A program made the position numbers and the translations under genes. A stretch of 6,963 bases of DNA from Acidobacteriota bacterium (lineage in GTDB: Bacteria; Acidobacteriota; Aminicenantia; Aminicenantales; Aminicenantaceae). The notes under the pieces are model-generated. The model saw only the letters and a list, made by a program, of their open reading frames with translations. It was not told the DNA's origin and ran no database searches. Numbering within the stretch: position 1 is the first letter of the stretch; each line of letters opens with the position of its first letter. This document shows positions 5,155 to 6,963 of the stretch, piece by piece. Location of the stretch: assembly GCA_030609975.1 (NCBI GenBank), contig JAUWSR010000208.1, forward strand, positions 1 to 6,963, written 5' to 3'.

Positions 5155-6501
5155 ATGAGACAGGGCATGCAAAACATACAGAAAGGATTCGTTTTCTTTT
5201 GCCTCTGTTTTTTTGCGTCGTGGTTATCATCAAGTGCGTCTCAGGCTGAAAAACGACTCCCTTTTCCCTTAACTTCCTATCAACTTGATAACGGTCTTCA
5301 GGTCATTCTTTCCGAGGACCTTTCTCTTCCGCTCGTCACGGTAGCCGTTGGATATCGAGCAGGTCCCATAGATGATAAAGAGGGAAAATCCGGGCTGGCT
5401 TACCTTCTGGAAGGCTTGATGTTCTCCGGCTCAGCAAATGTAGGCCGGATGCAGCAATACAGCTTCATCCAAAGAATCGGCGGCCGTCTCAATGCAGTCA
5501 CAGAGAGAGATCACACGCTTTTTTACCAGACGGTTCCCTCCAATCATCTTACCACCGTGCTATGGATGGAATCCGATCGTATGCTCTCTTTAGCTTTAAC
5601 CACGCCCAACATAGAACGTGCTAAGATTTCGATGATCGAAGAATTGAACAACCTCAAGCTTACAAATCCATACTGGGAGGCCGAAGATCTATTCAACAGA
5701 ATGGCCTATCCTGATTTCTTCTACAACAGCCCGGTACGAGGCCACAGCGATGATCTCAGGGAAATAACCCCGGAAGATGTGAGAAATTTCTATAGCATGT
5801 ATTATCGACCCAACAATGCCGTCCTTTGTATCGTAGGAAACATCGATCTCCACAAAACCAGGGAATTGGTGAATAGGTACTTTCTAACCATTCCCAAAGG
5901 ACCAGCTGTTCCCAACAGGCCGATGCCTTCAGAACAGACTATTGTGGAAAAGAGCAACAGCCTTGAAAGCTCATTGGCCAGCTCCCCGGGTTTCATGCTG
6001 GGGTATATCGCGCCCCCGCCCCGAAGCAGCGATTTTTATCCCTTAAGGCTTGTGGAGTATGTCCTTTTTAGAGGTAACAGCTCACGACTGTACAATAAGT
6101 TAATCAAGAAAGAAAGGGTTGCCTCGCAGCTCGAGGGAGGCATTGAAGTTCGAGGAGAACAAGCTGTTTTCAGGATATTCGTTCTCAATAACAACGAGTT
6201 TATGAAGGAAGAAAGCCGGAAAAACATATTGTCAGAGATCAACAAGCTCAGAACCACACGGATCTCCGAAGCAGAGCTTCAAAAAGCTAAAAACCGCCTT
6301 AAGATCGACTTTGTGAAACAGTATGCCACAGTCGCAGATCGAGCGATCTATCTGGCCCGGTCCTTTCTAGAGGATATTCCTCTCGCAGAACTCCATTTGG
6401 AATTGGAAAAATACATGGGTGTAACAGCAGCACGAATGACTTGGACCACAAATAAATATTTGAACGAGAATCAAGTCTTTGTCGATATCAAGATCAAATG
6501 A
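5155..6501 (+). CDS. M16 (pitrilysin-like) family protein, zinc motif degenerate; likely non-catalytic periplasmic subunit
   Basis: This 448-aa protein has the length and two-lobed layout of M16B peptidases. It has a signal peptide (hydrophobic core 11-24, probable cleavage after SQA at 31). The fold start YQLDNGLQVILSED is at 42-55. The region that normally carries HxxEH reads GLAYLLEGLMFSGS (80-93): both zinc-binding histidines are replaced (Tyr83, Gly87) while Glu86 remains. The downstream acidic ligand region MIEEL (160-164) is kept. The second lobe has the conserved SSRLY block (309-313). Zinc proteolysis by this chain alone is therefore unlikely. In the family, such chains can act as structural or substrate-binding partners of another M16 chain. 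AAGGA lies 3 bp before the ATG at 5155; an in-frame ATG at 5167 is an alternative start. Its stop overlaps the next M16 gene by ATGA, so the two are translationally coupled and probably form a heteromer. Confidence 0.9.
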   Translation: MRQGMQNIQKGFVFFCLCFFASWLSSSASQAEKRLPFPLTSYQLDNGLQVILSEDLSLPLVTVAVGYRAGPIDDKEGKSGLAYLLEGLMFSGSANVGRMQQYSFIQRIGGRLNAVTERDHTLFYQTVPSNHLTTVLWMESDRMLSLALTTPNIERAKISMIEELNNLKLTNPYWEAEDLFNRMAYPDFFYNSPVRGHSDDLREITPEDVRNFYSMYYRPNNAVLCIVGNIDLHKTRELVNRYFLTIPKGPAVPNRPMPSEQTIVEKSNSLESSLASSPGFMLGYIAPPPRSSDFYPLRLVEYVLFRGNSSRLYNKLIKKERVASQLEGGIEVRGEQAVFRIFVLNNNEFMKEESRKNILSEINKLRTTRISEAELQKAKNRLKIDFVKQYATVADRAIYLARSFLEDIPLAELHLELEKYMGVTAARMTWTTNKYLNENQVFVDIKIK

Positions 6502-6963
6502 AGAGAGTCGGATTCTTTAAGCTGGTTCTCTTATTCATACTGCCTCTTGCGCTTTATTCCCAGGAACGATTCCGGAAAACGCCTCCTTATCCTGATCCTT
6601 TACCCAGACTTGAACTGCCCGAGATCGAATCCCATTCTCTCTCCAACGATCTCAGGCTTTATGTGGTTCACAGAGATGAACTTCCGGTCATTACGCTACG
6701 TTTGACCATTCTCTCGGGCGAGAGCGCTTCTCCTGATCCTCTGCCCGGATTGGCTACCTTCACTGCCAATATGCTTATGCGGGGAACCGGCAAGTACTCA
6801 TCTTCCGATATCGAGGAAATCATCGATTCCTTCGGCGGAAATTTTTCCACAGACACGTTCCCGGACTATACCGTGCTCACCTTTTCTTTTTTGGAGGAAT
6901 ATCTGGACCAGGCGTTGGAGTTATTGAGCGACATGATCTTAAATCCCTCCTTTTCCCGCAGCG
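6498..6963 (+). CDS. Second M16 family protein, zinc motif absent; N-terminal part
   Basis: The gene runs off the right edge; 155 codons are visible. It starts inside the stop codon of the preceding gene (ATGA overlap, 6498-6501), a sign of translational coupling. A signal peptide spans residues 1 to about 21 (MKRVGFFKLVLLFILPLALYS). The M16 N-lobe follows: HSLSNDLRLYVVHRDELPVI (46-65), then PGLATFTANMLMRGT (83-97), FGGNFSTDT (112-120) and a helix before LNPSF (148-152). Where active members have HxxEH, this protein has T87-F-T-A-N91, so no zinc ligand or catalytic glutamate remains. The alignment is anchored by the flanking GLA and ML.RGT residues and by the FGG motif downstream. Non-catalytic M16 partners are common next to an active one, but here the neighbour is also degenerate. 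The C-terminal lobe is outside the window. Confidence 0.88.
   Translation, partial: MKRVGFFKLVLLFILPLALYSQERFRKTPPYPDPLPRLELPEIESHSLSNDLRLYVVHRDELPVITLRLTILSGESASPDPLPGLATFTANMLMRGTGKYSSSDIEEIIDSFGGNFSTDTFPDYTVLTFSFLEEYLDQALELLSDMILNPSFSRS

Noticed and set aside
5058..5249. 63-codon plus-strand reading frame overlapping the start of the first M16 gene
   Set aside because: It covers the M16 signal peptide in a different frame and lacks a ribosome site; the M16 frame is strongly supported.

Overview
The window reads as bacterial chromosome from a Gram-negative, double-membraned organism. Genes are tightly packed, two of the encoded proteins begin with Sec-type signal peptides and belong to periplasmic-style M16 families, and base composition is balanced. 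The phylum cannot be fixed from this sequence. The mix of an NTT-type transporter fused to HEAT repeats, a SpoIIE-type phosphatase with FHA and GAF domains, and tandem M16 proteins would fit the FCB group or a related candidate phylum such as Cloacimonadota, but that is a guess.

Layout. (1) At the left edge, on the minus strand, is the start of an exported calcineurin-like metallophosphoesterase, cut by the window end. It is read from an extended -10 promoter, and its transcript would start with a small hairpin. (2) A short divergent intergenic region leads to the plus-strand genes. (3) Next come a 115-aa STAS-domain protein of the anti-sigma-factor-antagonist type and, 30 bp later, an 826-aa membrane protein. 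The latter joins an NTT/TlcC-like nucleotide-transporter core to a cytosolic HEAT-repeat and helical tail. (4) A FHA-GAF-SpoIIE/PP2C phosphatase follows, with its own near-consensus sigma70-type promoter and almost no 5' leader. (5) A 228-bp non-coding gap holds a degenerate repeated motif, several competing stem-loops and a plausible promoter. It may be a remnant small mobile repeat, a structured mRNA leader, or both. (6) Last are two M16-family (pitrilysin-like) proteins whose reading frames overlap by ATGA. Both have lost the HxxEH zinc-binding motif. The second is cut by the right edge.

How the genes may work together. The STAS protein keeps the Asp-Ser pair that is phosphorylated in SpoIIAA and RsbV. 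The downstream phosphatase is of the family that removes that phosphate. The two therefore look like parts of a partner-switching circuit, with a transporter-like HEAT protein between them. No anti-sigma kinase or sigma factor is present in the window. The M16 pair appears to be a separate transcription unit for two periplasmic, probably non-proteolytic subunits.

The most notable points are the STAS / NTT-HEAT / FHA-GAF-PP2C cluster, the M16 pair in which neither partner is a visible zinc protease, and the structured repeat region at about 4941-5150.
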